64,000 bases of DNA from Alphaproteobacteria bacterium (GCA_027485835.1 JAIXQG010000001.1:133902-197901); one strand, 5' to 3'. Positions 9,731-18,565 are shown, numbered from the stretch's first letter. Notes: generated from the letters alone by a model not told the origin. Translations and numbers: made by a program.

Positions 9731-10276
9731 ATGACTTCTTCTCTCAGCATTTTTGATACCGCCGAACAGGCGTTGCAATGGGCGGTAGAGGTGCTGCGCC
9801 GGCGCCGCCTGCCGCGCAATAGCCGCATATGGCAGGAAATGGCTCCGGAAATGCAGGCGGTAGAAGAGGCGTGGGTTGGTAGCAAAAACCTGTTGATACC
9901 GACCGACCCCGACGAACGTTTGGATGTGGCATTGACGGTGATGGAAGCGCTGGAGGGATTGAGTGAGACCGAGATTCGTGTGTTGAAATTATGGAGCATG
10001 GGTGATTGGGCGGATGAGGGGCGGTTGCAGGCGGCGTTGGCGATTCAGGAACGCATGCGGCGGCAGGGTGTGCGCGTGCGCATGAGCTACCGTTACACCT
10101 ACGAGCAGGTAGCCGGTGCGACGGCGTGCACCAAGAAGACGGCATGGCGGCGTGTGCAATCGGCTTTGCAAAAACTGGGTAAGGAGTTGCAGGCGCGTGG
10201 TGTGGTGGCGGTGGTTGAGGTGCCGGAGCGGGATGTATTTGAAGGGGGCAATGAGGTGCGGAGGTTTGTAGCCTAG
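9731..10276 (+). CDS. DUF6362-like helix-turn-helix protein
   Basis: 181-aa protein resembling the DUF6362 group, which is often phage-linked. The N-terminal half is helical (EQALQWAVEVLRRRRLPRNS); the C-terminal half ends in a sigma-region-4-like HTH (YTYEQVAGATACTKKTAWRR followed by VQSALQKLG). Probably DNA-binding. The start is uncertain: ATG 9731 fits the protein architecture and has GAAAGA upstream, while ATG 9686 would add 15 residues. It converges on the Zur gene with a 4-bp overlap at the 3' ends. No other phage genes are near, so it may be a domesticated or stray accessory gene. Confidence 0.6.
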   Translation: MTSSLSIFDTAEQALQWAVEVLRRRRLPRNSRIWQEMAPEMQAVEEAWVGSKNLLIPTDPDERLDVALTVMEALEGLSETEIRVLKLWSMGDWADEGRLQAALAIQERMRRQGVRVRMSYRYTYEQVAGATACTKKTAWRRVQSALQKLGKELQARGVVAVVEVPERDVFEGGNEVRRFVA

Positions 10277-10725
10277 GCGAGGGATTGGCAGTGCTTGCAG
10301 GTGCCGAGGATTTCGATATGGGTGTCTTCTACCGTGAAGCCGTTGCGGGAGGCATCGGTGAGGAGTTGGGGCAGGGGCGTGTTGATTTCGGTCACTGTGA
10401 GGCAGTGTTTGCAGATGACCATTTGGCCGGTGTGGGCCTCTCCGATATGCGGGCAGCCGATGTAGGCGTTGAGGCTGGCGATGTGGTGGATGAGGCCGTT
10501 CTCTTGCAAGAACTGTAGGGCGCGGTAGGTGATAGGCGGTTGGCTGTTGCCAAGCGCTTCCATGATGTTATGCGCCGTAAGCGCGGTGTGGCTTTGCCAG
10601 ATGATGGCGAGCACCTGTTTGCGGGTGTCGGTGAGGCGCAGGTTGTGGGCGGCACAGTATGCTTCGGCTTTTTTCATCGCCGTGGTTTTGCAGGTGGTGT
10701 GGTTGTGGCAGCCGCATGTTGTCAT
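10273..10725 (-). CDS. Fur-family regulator, Zur-like
   Basis: 150-aa metalloregulator. The winged-helix domain (RLTDTRKQVLAIIW, PITYRALQFLQENGLIHH) is followed by a dimerisation domain with two CxxC zinc sites (ICKHC and TCKHC) and a CPHIGEAH stretch, as in Zur. An unusual Cys/His-rich N-terminal extension (TTCGCHNHTTC) could bind metal. Zur represses zinc uptake and mobilisation genes when zinc is plentiful (family knowledge). No zinc transporter is in the window, but two 7-1-7 Fur-type boxes lie 1 kb away in front of the next - strand gene. No good Shine-Dalgarno site precedes the ATG. Confidence 0.85.
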   Translation of the reverse strand: MTTCGCHNHTTCKTTAMKKAEAYCAAHNLRLTDTRKQVLAIIWQSHTALTAHNIMEALGNSQPPITYRALQFLQENGLIHHIASLNAYIGCPHIGEAHTGQMVICKHCLTVTEINTPLPQLLTDASRNGFTVEDTHIEILGTCKHCQSLA

Positions 10726-10748
10726 AATTTATGGGTTACCATATGCAA

Positions 10749-10774
10749 GCGGCCCCGACAACTGTCGGGGCCGC
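10749..10774 (-). terminator. Strong hairpin downstream of the 303-aa ORF
   Basis: Perfect 11-bp stem GCGGCCCCGAC / GTCGGGGCCGC with an AACT loop. It lies after the stop of the gene ending at 10804 and before the Zur start. There is no T-run on the - strand, so it may be a pause or mRNA-stabilising hairpin instead of a classical terminator. Confidence 0.5.
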
Positions 10775-10803
10775 CTGCGGTTTCGTGTATCTGGTGGAGT
10801 GCC

Positions 10804-11715
10804 TTAGGCGACGAGTGACCAGTTGAGGTGTTGACGCTCGATGATGCGGGTTTCGTCCAGCAGAACGATATCGCGGTCGAGATGCGTGCTGACCTGTCGT
10901 TGCATAGCGACGACGCCCAGCAGTGCCATGAGGTCGTGAGACAGCTCTGGCGGGTAGGCGTAGCCGGTTTCCGGCAGTTTCTCCGGTAAAGTTTCCAGCC
11001 ATTCCAGACCTTGTTCGAGCTCGGTTCCGGCACGATCCCACAACGACTTAGCCGCAGCTACCCGAGAGAGATAGGGCGGTTCGTCGCTTGTTTTCCAGTT
11101 CCAGTACTTTTCGGAACGTTCTGTTTCGGTACGGGGTGTTTCATCGTTGGCGCATGTGCCGAGGATGCCGCCCGGGCCGATGTTGTCGGCCGACTCGTAA
11201 CTTTGGCTGAAGTAGCATTGCAAGGTAAGCTTTTCTTCCAGCAGATACTGCATTGCAGCTTGCAGGAGAGGGTAGGCTCCAAAACGGAGAACCAACGTGC
11301 GAAGGTTTCCGTCTGTAATATCGCAGCCGATGCAGTAGTAGTTTTGCAGCGGCAAGCCACCGAGGTCTTTTTCGATGTTGCGACTCTGAATCAGCTTGAG
11401 GCGTGAGATGCCACGCTCATAAAGAGTGCTGATTCGCTTGAGAGCTATCTCGCGCTCTTGGGCCGTTCCGCCAATTTTGTGAAGGGGTTGCAGCACCAAG
11501 GGAAAGTCGGTCTGGTTGGCATTATCCACACGCTGCCCTTTGTAGGACAGGCGCGAAAGGGAAATATCCTGACGGTTTGTATCGTTGAATACTTCGCCGG
11601 AGGGAGGTGTAGGATTAGGGGCAGGCATGGGAATAGCCTCATGGTTTGGAGAAACGGAAGAAGGGCCGCAGCAGGTGCAGCCCGGGGTTTGAAGGTCTGT
11701 AATAGACGATTTCAT
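10804..11715 (-). CDS. Hypothetical protein under putative Fur/Zur boxes
   Basis: 303 aa, family not recognised. The N terminus carries a Cys-rich stretch (PGCTCCGP) that could bind metal, then a Pro-rich linker and a helical body with scattered cysteines (NYYCIGCDIT). There is no signal peptide or membrane helix. The ATG at 11715 has no room for a ribosome-binding site because two palindromic boxes abut it. Translation could be leaderless, or start at ATG 11628 (MPAPNP), which has GAGG seven bases upstream and would leave the Cys stretch untranslated. It sits upstream of the Zur-like gene on the same strand, suggesting zinc-linked function by context only. Confidence 0.6.
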   Translation of the reverse strand: MKSSITDLQTPGCTCCGPSSVSPNHEAIPMPAPNPTPPSGEVFNDTNRQDISLSRLSYKGQRVDNANQTDFPLVLQPLHKIGGTAQEREIALKRISTLYERGISRLKLIQSRNIEKDLGGLPLQNYYCIGCDITDGNLRTLVLRFGAYPLLQAAMQYLLEEKLTLQCYFSQSYESADNIGPGGILGTCANDETPRTETERSEKYWNWKTSDEPPYLSRVAAAKSLWDRAGTELEQGLEWLETLPEKLPETGYAYPPELSHDLMALLGVVAMQRQVSTHLDRDIVLLDETRIIERQHLNWSLVA

Positions 11716-11749
11716 GTGTTATGAATTAACATATGTTAATAATTAACAC
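11716..11749 (-). promoter_or_regulatory. Tandem 7-1-7 palindromes, putative Fur/Zur operator
   Basis: Two 15-bp boxes in a 17-bp tandem: TGTTATGAATTAACA (11717-11731) and the perfect palindrome TGTTAATAATTAACA (11734-11748). Together they make a 34-bp near-palindrome centred on ATTAACATATGTTAAT. The 7-1-7 form is the classical Fur-superfamily operator layout. The boxes abut the start codon at 11715, consistent with repression of this gene by the Zur-like protein encoded just downstream. Confidence 0.6.
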
Positions 11750-11763
11750 AAGGGGTGGCTAAG

Positions 11764-13656
11764 TTAGATTTCGATCTGGTTACCGATTTCGATCACCTGT
11801 TTGCGGGGGAGGTGGAAGAAGCTCACCGCCGATTGCGCGAGTTTATCGAGGAGAATAAAGACGCGCTCTTGCAGCGGGTTTAGCACAGGCTCGGGCGACG
11901 GGATGTAGGTGTGTGTGCTGAGGAAGTAGCTGAGAGCTTCCGGGTGGCGGATGGTGAGGCCGTATTGCTCCAGTGCGTGCGTGAGCATGTGGGGCACATT
12001 CGGGCGCTCTAGGAACCCATACGTGGCTTGCACGGTGGTGATGTTGTGCGGGTAATGGCGCACGCTGTAGCGCTCTGACGCCGGATACCTTGGGATACGC
12101 GCGCGCGATACTTTGAGAATGATGATTTGCGCGTGGAGCATCGCGTTGTGGTTGATGTTGTAGATGAGGGCCGGTGGTGCGTGGTTGAGGTTGGAGGTGA
12201 GGAAGACACCCGTGCGGCGCACATGCGGGAGGGTGGGGTTGATGTGTGCGATGAAATCTTCCAGCAGCGGGGTTTGTTTGGCGACGATGTTTTGGCTGGA
12301 TTCGCGACCCTTCACCCACGTGTGCATGATGAAGAAGATGATGGCGCCCATGGCGAGGGGGAACCAGCCTCCGCTGGGGATTTTGTGCATGTTGGAGAAG
12401 AGGAAAAGGCCGTCGATTGTCAGATAGGTACCCAAGAATAGTGCGACGAGCAGGGGGTGCCAGCGGTTGCGGTTGAGGAGCACGGTAGTGGCGAGGAGTG
12501 TCGTCATCAGCATGGTGCCGGTGACGGCGATACCGTAGGCGGCTGCCAGATTGCTCGAAGTTTGGAAGACGACAACCAGCAGCATGATGGCGACGAGCAT
12601 GAGGCCGTTAAGGAAGGGAATGTAGATTTGGCCGACGTTGTGGATGTTCGTGTGGCGGACTTCCATGCGCGGCAGGTAGCCGAGCTGAATGGCTTGGTGT
12701 GTCATGCTAAATGCTCCGCTGATAACCGCTTGTGAGGCGATGATGGTGGCGGCTGTGGTGAGGCCGACCATGGGTAGCATGAGGGCTTCTGGGACCATCA
12801 GGAAGAACGGGTTGGTGAGGGTTTCGGGGTCGGACAGCAACAGCGCGCCTTGGCCGAAGTAGTTGAGCATGAGGGCCGGACCCACCAGCAGCAGCCACGC
12901 GCGTTGGATGGGGCGGCGGCCGAGGTGACCCATGTCGGCGTAGAGGGCTTCTCCGCCCGTGACGGCCAGAACGACGGCGCCCATGGTGAGGAATGCCATG
13001 AAGGGATGTTCGGCTGCGAAATGCAATGCGTAGTTAGGATTGAGCGCTGCCAGAACCTGAGGCTGGTGGATAAGCTGGTTGATACCAAGCATGGCGATAA
13101 CGCAGAACCACACCAGCATGATGGGCCCGAAGAAAGCGCCGACCTTATGAGTGCCATGGTGTTGCAGCGAAAAGAGTACAGCAAGAATAAACAGCGAAAG
13201 GGGCACGACATAGCCGTTGAAAGAGGGGACGGCGAGCTGCAGGCCTTCCATGGCGCTGATGACGGAAATGCTGGGGGTTATCAGGATGTCTCCGTAAAAC
13301 AGTGCGGCGCCGAACAGGCCGAGGCAGAGCATGACCCAACGGCGGCGTTGGGTGCCGAATTGGTCTATCGCCAGGGCGGTAAGGGCGAGGATACCGCCTT
13401 CGCCGCGGTTGTCTGCTCTCATGATAATACTCACGTATTTGACCGTCACGACGAGCAGCAGCGACCAGAGAATAGCCGAGAGAATGCCCATGACGTTGGG
13501 GGCGGTGACTTCGAGGCCTGCGGCGTGGAAACTTTCGCGCACCGCATAGAGCGGGCTGGTGCCGATATCGCCAAACACAATGCCCAGTGCGGCCACGAAC
13601 ATGGCGGTGCGGCTTTGGTTGTGATTGTCGTGGAAGGTATTATGGGCGTGAGACAT
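11764..13656 (-). CDS. kup: Low-affinity K+ uptake transporter Kup
   Basis: 630-aa KUP/HAK/KT potassium:proton symporter. The N-terminal signature GDIGTSPLY is present, followed by about 12 membrane helices and a C-terminal cytoplasmic domain of about 150 residues, as usual for the family. Length and motifs look complete. It stands alone on the - strand; its 3' end is followed within 15 bp by the palindromic boxes of the next gene. The intergenic side (13657-13902) is shared with divergently transcribed hfq. Confidence 0.96.
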   Translation of the reverse strand: MSHAHNTFHDNHNQSRTAMFVAALGIVFGDIGTSPLYAVRESFHAAGLEVTAPNVMGILSAILWSLLLVVTVKYVSIIMRADNRGEGGILALTALAIDQFGTQRRRWVMLCLGLFGAALFYGDILITPSISVISAMEGLQLAVPSFNGYVVPLSLFILAVLFSLQHHGTHKVGAFFGPIMLVWFCVIAMLGINQLIHQPQVLAALNPNYALHFAAEHPFMAFLTMGAVVLAVTGGEALYADMGHLGRRPIQRAWLLLVGPALMLNYFGQGALLLSDPETLTNPFFLMVPEALMLPMVGLTTAATIIASQAVISGAFSMTHQAIQLGYLPRMEVRHTNIHNVGQIYIPFLNGLMLVAIMLLVVVFQTSSNLAAAYGIAVTGTMLMTTLLATTVLLNRNRWHPLLVALFLGTYLTIDGLFLFSNMHKIPSGGWFPLAMGAIIFFIMHTWVKGRESSQNIVAKQTPLLEDFIAHINPTLPHVRRTGVFLTSNLNHAPPALIYNINHNAMLHAQIIILKVSRARIPRYPASERYSVRHYPHNITTVQATYGFLERPNVPHMLTHALEQYGLTIRHPEALSYFLSTHTYIPSPEPVLNPLQERVFILLDKLAQSAVSFFHLPRKQVIEIGNQIEI

Positions 13657-13902
13657 GGCCCGAGAGTAAGCTGTGAAGTGGCGGGAGCCAAGGAATATGC
13701 GGCCAAAAGGCTGCGGAAGGGGCTTAAAGTGTGCCTATGGTGCCACGGCTCGGTGCGCTGTGCTCAAAACTTTGGCAAAAGATGTTTGGTGGAGGCAGGG
13801 AATTGGTTTACCATGGCGTTAACAATAAAGAACGGACATGTGTCAGCCAAAAATGGCGACGCACCCATAATAAAAAGAATAACAACAGGGAGATTCCCTT
13901 CT

Positions 13903-14142
13903 ATGGCTGCTAAAGGTGTTAAGAATTTGCAGGAAGCGTTTTTGGCGCATCTTGCCAAGGGCCATGCGCCGGTGACCGTGTTTTTGACCAATGGTGTTAA
14001 ACTTTCCGGTAGCATTACATTTGTAGACGAAGAAGCGCTGACACTGGCGCGTGATGGTGTGACCCAGCTTATTTTGAAGCATGCCATTGCCACTGTGATG
14101 CCGCAGGATGCCTTCAGCATTTACGATATTATGGGTGAATAG
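13903..14142 (+). CDS. hfq: RNA chaperone Hfq
   Basis: 79-aa Sm-like hexamer subunit that pairs small RNAs with mRNAs. The Sm1 (VTVFLTNGVKLSGSITFVDE) and Sm2 (ILKHAIATVMP) motifs are intact, and the acidic tail is very short. ATG 13903 has AGGGAGA about ten bases upstream. The same frame stays open far upstream, antisense to kup, but nothing Hfq-like precedes MAAKG. The next gene is hflX, the usual hfq-hflX order, here with a terminator between them. Confidence 0.97.
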   Translation: MAAKGVKNLQEAFLAHLAKGHAPVTVFLTNGVKLSGSITFVDEEALTLARDGVTQLILKHAIATVMPQDAFSIYDIMGE

Positions 14143-14196
14143 ATTGCGAGAACCTAGGTATTTAGTTTGCTAGGTAGCTAGGATTTTGTGGTACTT

Positions 14197-14229
14197 TCCG
14201 TGGGTGGTTTTGCCCACGGATTTTTGTTT
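14197..14229 (+). terminator. Intrinsic terminator between hfq and hflX
   Basis: CCGTGGG / CCCACGG stem with an 8-base loop followed by TTTTTG. hflX may depend on readthrough or on its own promoter. Confidence 0.75.
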
Positions 14230-14244
14230 TAAAAGGAGTTGAAA

Positions 14245-15534
14245 ATGCCCGCTACCATTGATTTACAGCGCGTGGCACCCAAGGGTGTTGTGATTGGGGT
14301 TGAGTTTCCGCGTGGGTATGTGGGCGATGAGAGTGGTTTGCAGCTCCATGCCAAAAGCTTGCGGACGCTGGATGAGCGTGTGGCGGAAGCCGTGAACCTT
14401 GCGCAGGCGTTGGACATTGATGTGGTGCATAGTGAGGGAGTGAATTTATCGAAAATCACGCCATCGACCTTACTGGGTGGCGGTGTGGTGGAGCGTATTG
14501 CCGCGCTTGTGAAAGAGCAGAAGATTGAAGTGGTGTTTGTAGATGCGCCGCTAAGCCCCCGCCAGCAGCGCGAGCTGGAAGTGCAGTTGGCGTGCAAGGT
14601 GGTGGACCGGACGGGTGTGATTCTCGACATTTTTGGTGCGCGGGCGCGGACCCGGGCGGGTCAGCTGCAGGTGGAAGTGGCGCAGCTTGTGTACCAACAA
14701 AGCCGCCTTGTGCGCTTGTGGAGCCACTTGGAGCGCCAGCGTGGTGGTATGGGCAAGACTGGCGGGCCGGGGGAGCGCCAGTTGGAAATTGATAAACGTT
14801 TGCTGAAAGCGCGCCTGACCAAAGTGCGTAACGAACTGCGGGAAGTGGAGCAAACGCGCGGGTTGCAGCGTATGGCGCGGCAGAAAGCCGATGTACCGAC
14901 CGTGGCGCTGGTGGGCTATACCAATGCCGGGAAAAGTACGTTGTTCAACAAACTGGTGGATGCTGGAACGCTGATGGCGGATGCGCTGTTTGCGACGCTT
15001 GACCCGTTGATGCGCCGCATGGAATTGCCCGGTGGTTTGGATGTGGTGCTGGTGGATACGGTTGGGTTTATTTCCGACCTTCCGCACGAGTTGGTGGAAG
15101 CGTTTAAGGCTACGCTGGAAGAAGTGGTGATGGCTGATTTGCTGCTGCATGTACATGATGTATCGAGCTTAGAAATGGATGCGCAGAACGCCGATGTGAA
15201 GAGCGTGCTTGGCCAGATTGGCGCGGCGGATAAGCGGGTTATCCATGTTTACAATAAACTCGATAAGGCGCCGGATGCGATTGTGCCGCGCGATGGCGTT
15301 GGGGTTTCGGCTGTGACCGGGCAGGGGGTTGGCGAGTTGCTGGAGGCTATCCGCAACCGTTTGCAGGCCGATTGGCACACCGCCAAGGTGCAAGTGCCTG
15401 CGAGCGATGGACGCCGCTTGGCGTGGCTGCATGCCCATGGCGATGTTACAGAACAACACCTCGACGGCGAAACATGGACATTGGTGGTTAAGTTGCGGGC
15501 CGCAGACCTAGCGGCATGGAAGCAGATGGCTTAA
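14245..15534 (+). CDS. hflX: Ribosome-associated GTPase HflX
   Basis: 429-aa GTPase that splits or rescues stalled 70S ribosomes (family knowledge). An N-terminal HflX domain and a coiled linker with the conserved GKTGGPGERQLEIDKR motif precede the G domain: G1 GYTNAGKSTLFNKL, G3 DTVGFI, G4 NKLD. A short C-terminal domain follows. ATG 14245 has AAAGGAG 6 bp upstream; a TTG two codons earlier is less likely. It is complete and directly follows hfq. Confidence 0.96.
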   Translation: MPATIDLQRVAPKGVVIGVEFPRGYVGDESGLQLHAKSLRTLDERVAEAVNLAQALDIDVVHSEGVNLSKITPSTLLGGGVVERIAALVKEQKIEVVFVDAPLSPRQQRELEVQLACKVVDRTGVILDIFGARARTRAGQLQVEVAQLVYQQSRLVRLWSHLERQRGGMGKTGGPGERQLEIDKRLLKARLTKVRNELREVEQTRGLQRMARQKADVPTVALVGYTNAGKSTLFNKLVDAGTLMADALFATLDPLMRRMELPGGLDVVLVDTVGFISDLPHELVEAFKATLEEVVMADLLLHVHDVSSLEMDAQNADVKSVLGQIGAADKRVIHVYNKLDKAPDAIVPRDGVGVSAVTGQGVGELLEAIRNRLQADWHTAKVQVPASDGRRLAWLHAHGDVTEQHLDGETWTLVVKLRAADLAAWKQMA

Positions 15535-15560
15535 AACCAAAGGCAAGAATGAAAAAAGAT

Positions 15561-15797
15561 CTACGCCAGAATATTAATGATGCTGCCGCGCACGGAGTCG
15601 GTGTAGCCGTCGCTATTCGCGGTTTGTGTGCCGCGGCCGCCGGTAATGGCGTTAACTTGATTGACCGCCTGTACCGGGCCGTTTGCGGCGGAGTTTTGCA
15701 CGTACGCCGTGGCCAGCGGGTTGCCAGCTTGGCTGAATGTGGTGACGCTTACGGGGCGAGCCGTGCCGGTGTTGTAAGAAGCTACGCGGATATCCAT
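15561..15797 (-). CDS. Hypothetical 78-aa protein
   Basis: Small - strand ORF in the 310-bp gap between hflX and the GGDEF-EAL gene. The product (MDIRVASYNTGTARP...) is rich in Ala, Asn, Gly, Thr and Val, with no Cys, no signal peptide and no membrane helix. Its codons end in C like other - strand genes here, whereas the opposing + frame gives an implausible Cys/Arg-rich protein, so the - strand reading is preferred. The ribosome-binding site is weak: a G-run lies about 15 bases upstream. Family unknown. Confidence 0.5.
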   Translation of the reverse strand: MDIRVASYNTGTARPVSVTTFSQAGNPLATAYVQNSAANGPVQAVNQVNAITGGRGTQTANSDGYTDSVRGSIINILA

Positions 15798-15844
15798 GAG
15801 CGAACATTAGACCCCCTGTGGCGTACTTGCAAGGGAATTGCCTA

Positions 15845-18313
15845 ATGCGTGGGCTGCTGCATCAATTTTGGGCAACGGTGTGGACGAGCATTGTCAACCT
15901 GACGTGGCTGCCGTGGGCGATTGGCATTTTGGCCGCCAGTTTTGTCGCGATGATTTTTGGCTGGTGGTGGGCCAAGCGCGAGTTGCGTCGGAAGCTTAAT
16001 GCCGCGGTTGAACAGCGCACCAAGCGTTTGGAAGATGTGAGCCGGCGTTTTCGGGTGATGGCCGATAATGCCTATGACCTTATTTGCATCAGCAATGCTG
16101 AAGGCCGTATGGAGTATTTGAACGCGGCGTTTACGCGCGTTTTGGGCTTTGGCAAAGAAGAGTTGCGTGATGTGCGGTTGCCCGAGTGGGTGCACCCGCG
16201 TAACCGTGAGGAACTGGCCGAGATTTTGCGGCGTGTTGTGGCGCAGGGTGGCACCGTTGAAGCGAATATGCGCTTGCCGCACGTAGGTGGCGGTTGGGTG
16301 GATGTGGAGCTGATTGCCAAAGGCCTACCGGACAGCGACTGGGTGGTGCGCAGCGTGGTGCTGCACGCGCGTGACGTAAGCCAGCGCAAGAAAATGCTGG
16401 ATGAGCTGGCCCGTAACGAGCAGCGCTTTAAGGATTTTGCCGGTAGCAGTGCCGACTGGTTATGGGAAACCGATGTGGCGGGGAATTTCCGTTACGTGAG
16501 CCCTGGTGTGACCAATGTGCTTGGCTACGACCCCGAAGAGTTGATTGGCCAGAACCAGATGAACGTGCTGTACGCCAACGATGAAGACAGCGGGCGTGAG
16601 CTGGTGCAGAACCGGATTGAGCGGCGCCAGCCCTACCGTGAGCTGGAGCTTTGGACTAAGAGCAAGCATGGCGACCGCGTGTGTTTGCGTCTTTCCGGTA
16701 TACCCGTATTTGATGCGATGCAGGAGTTTAAGGGCTACCGTGGAGCCGCCAGCAACGTGACTGCGAGCAAGGTGGAGCGCGAGCACGTATTTAGATTGGC
16801 CACCACCGACCACCTGACCGGCTTGCTCAACGGTGCGCGCTTTAAGGAAGAGCTTGACCGTGCCGTGGTGCTGGCGCGGCGCCATGGCACCAGTGGTGCG
16901 GTGCTGTTTATCGACCTTGACCGCTTTAAGGAAGTGAACGACACCCACGGCCACGAAGCGGGTGACCGCATTTTGCTGGGTGTGGCGGATATTCTGCGTG
17001 AGAGCGTGCGTAGTACCGACATTGTAGCGCGGCGTGGTGGGGACGAGTTTTCTATTATTATGCACAATATTGATGTGGACAGTGCGGCGGCCAAGGTGCA
17101 GCGCATGATTGAGCGCATCAAGGCGTTTGGTATTGATTATAACGGCACGCGCCTGACCGTGACGATGTCGGTGGGGATGGTGCAGTACCCGCAGGAAGAA
17201 AAGGGTGCCGACCACCTGATTATGAGCGCCGACCTTGCGATGTACCGCGCCAAGGACATGGGCCGTAACCGCCTGTTTGTGGATGCCACCGACGCCGGTA
17301 GTGAAACCGTGGGCAGTGTGCGCGCGCAGCTGAAGTGGGTGGACCGTTTGCGTTACTGCTTGGAAAACGATGAATTCCAGATGTTTTATCAGGCGATTGT
17401 GCCCGCGCATAAAAAAGATCGCCCGCTGTTTGAAGCGCTGCTGCGGATTTATGACGAGGACGGCAAGATTGCCAGCCCCGCGCTGTATATTGATGCGGCC
17501 GAGCACTTCGGGTTGATTCAGCAGCTTGACCTTGCCGTAGTGCGCCGCGTGTTTATTACCCAGCGTGCGCTGATGGATGAAGGCGTGAATGTGGATGTGA
17601 GCATCAACCTTTCCTCTCGCACCCTTGGTGACCCGGCGGTGGTGCCGAAGTTGCGTCAGTTGATGGAAGATTACACGATTGACCCGACGCGGATTATCTT
17701 TGAAGTGACTGAAACCATGGCGCTGCATGACCCTGCCCAGATGCGTGATATTGATGAGATCCGGCACTTTATCAATAGCCTGCGTGAGATGGGCTTCCGG
17801 TTTGCGCTCGATGACTTTGGGACCGGCTTTACAAGCTTTAGATACCTGAAGGTGTTGGACGTTGACCTTGTGAAGATTGACGGCGAATACATTAAAGACC
17901 TTGTGACCGATGCCGATGACCGCCTGTTTGTGAAGAGCATGGTAGAGCTGTGTGACGGCCTTGGGATTGAGACGATTGGTGAATTTGTCGAGACCAAGGA
18001 AACCATGGCGGTGATGAAGGAACTGGGAGTAGGGGCTGGTCAAGGATGGTTGTTTGCCAAGCCTCAGCCCGACTTGAAAGCCCTTGCCGCCGAGTACACT
18101 GGCAAGAGCATGGATGACTTTGCGGATGGCCTGCCGTTGTTGGAAGTCGCTAAAAAAGAAACCATGGCGGAGCAGATGGCGAAGCTAGTGAAAACCGGTG
18201 TGGCGGCGGGTGAGATTAAAACCGAACCGCGGGCCTCGGTGAAGGCGTCTAAGCAAAAGCGTGTGGCTAAGGCGACCAAAAAAACCGCTCCGGCATTAGG
18301 AGCGGTTAAGTAA
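15845..18313 (+). CDS. PAS-PAS-GGDEF-EAL c-di-GMP turnover protein
   Basis: 822-aa dual-domain protein. It has one membrane helix (about residues 20-42), two PAS domains (about 70-180 and 195-310), a GGDEF domain (VARRGGDEFSII, I-site RSTD intact) and an EAL domain. The EAL residues look complete: EALLR, NLSSR, EVTET, DDFGTG, KID and GEFVET. Both cyclase and phosphodiesterase activity are therefore possible; one domain may still be regulatory. The last 70 residues form a Lys/Ala-rich basic tail. ATG 15845 has AGGGA upstream; an in-frame GTG at 15818 is a weaker alternative. The 3' end carries the terminator of the opposing gene. Confidence 0.92.
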   Translation: MRGLLHQFWATVWTSIVNLTWLPWAIGILAASFVAMIFGWWWAKRELRRKLNAAVEQRTKRLEDVSRRFRVMADNAYDLICISNAEGRMEYLNAAFTRVLGFGKEELRDVRLPEWVHPRNREELAEILRRVVAQGGTVEANMRLPHVGGGWVDVELIAKGLPDSDWVVRSVVLHARDVSQRKKMLDELARNEQRFKDFAGSSADWLWETDVAGNFRYVSPGVTNVLGYDPEELIGQNQMNVLYANDEDSGRELVQNRIERRQPYRELELWTKSKHGDRVCLRLSGIPVFDAMQEFKGYRGAASNVTASKVEREHVFRLATTDHLTGLLNGARFKEELDRAVVLARRHGTSGAVLFIDLDRFKEVNDTHGHEAGDRILLGVADILRESVRSTDIVARRGGDEFSIIMHNIDVDSAAAKVQRMIERIKAFGIDYNGTRLTVTMSVGMVQYPQEEKGADHLIMSADLAMYRAKDMGRNRLFVDATDAGSETVGSVRAQLKWVDRLRYCLENDEFQMFYQAIVPAHKKDRPLFEALLRIYDEDGKIASPALYIDAAEHFGLIQQLDLAVVRRVFITQRALMDEGVNVDVSINLSSRTLGDPAVVPKLRQLMEDYTIDPTRIIFEVTETMALHDPAQMRDIDEIRHFINSLREMGFRFALDDFGTGFTSFRYLKVLDVDLVKIDGEYIKDLVTDADDRLFVKSMVELCDGLGIETIGEFVETKETMAVMKELGVGAGQGWLFAKPQPDLKALAAEYTGKSMDDFADGLPLLEVAKKETMAEQMAKLVKTGVAAGEIKTEPRASVKASKQKRVAKATKKTAPALGAVK
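18278..18307 (-). terminator. Terminator for the twin-membrane gene, inside the opposing CDS
   Basis: On the - strand, AACCGCTCC / GGAGCGGTT (18283-18291 with 18299-18307) runs into seven Ts (18284-18278). It ends the gene that stops at 18324 but is encoded within the last codons of the GGDEF-EAL gene. Confidence 0.75.
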
Positions 18314-18323
18314 AGCTTAACGG

Positions 18324-18527
18324 TTACTTGATGTAAGTTATGTAAATGATGATTTCTACCAGCAGGGCGATGCAGAGACCGACACGGAGCGCCATTAACT
18401 TGGTGCTGCGGTCCGGGTTCTGGGTACCGTCTTGCGATTTGCTCATTCCGGCGACGCCGAGAACAAGCGTGACCAGTGCAGCCAGGAAGGTGGCTATCAT
18501 GACGTATGCGAATGGGTGTGTGAACAT
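18324..18527 (-). CDS. Twin transmembrane (HIG1-like) small protein
   Basis: 67-aa membrane protein with two helices (FAYVMIATFLAALVTLVLGV and ALRVGLCIALLVEIIIYITY) joined by a polar loop. This is the layout of alphaproteobacterial twin-transmembrane proteins of the HIG1-N group, whose LMxxRVxLQ motif resembles LMALRVGLC here. In mitochondria HIG1 proteins act in respiratory complex assembly; the bacterial role is unproven. ATG 18527 (MFTHPF) is chosen; an upstream start would run into the divergent ferredoxin gene. Confidence 0.75.
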   Translation of the reverse strand: MFTHPFAYVMIATFLAALVTLVLGVAGMSKSQDGTQNPDRSTKLMALRVGLCIALLVEIIIYITYIK

Positions 18528-18565
18528 GGTGCCTAGCCTAGGCCTGTTTGAACGGAGTGGCAAGC

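Noticed and set aside
9731-10276. Prophage remnant suggested by the DUF6362-like gene
   Set aside because: No integrase, attachment repeats or other phage genes nearby; the neighbours are chromosomal.
12850-13902. Long + strand ORF continuous with hfq, antisense to kup
   Set aside because: Its protein is a His/Gln/Glu-rich mirror of Kup with no family features; only the part from 13903 is Hfq.
16460-18043. 527-aa - strand ORF antisense to the GGDEF-EAL gene
   Set aside because: Shadow frame; catalytic GGDEF and EAL motifs are on the + strand.
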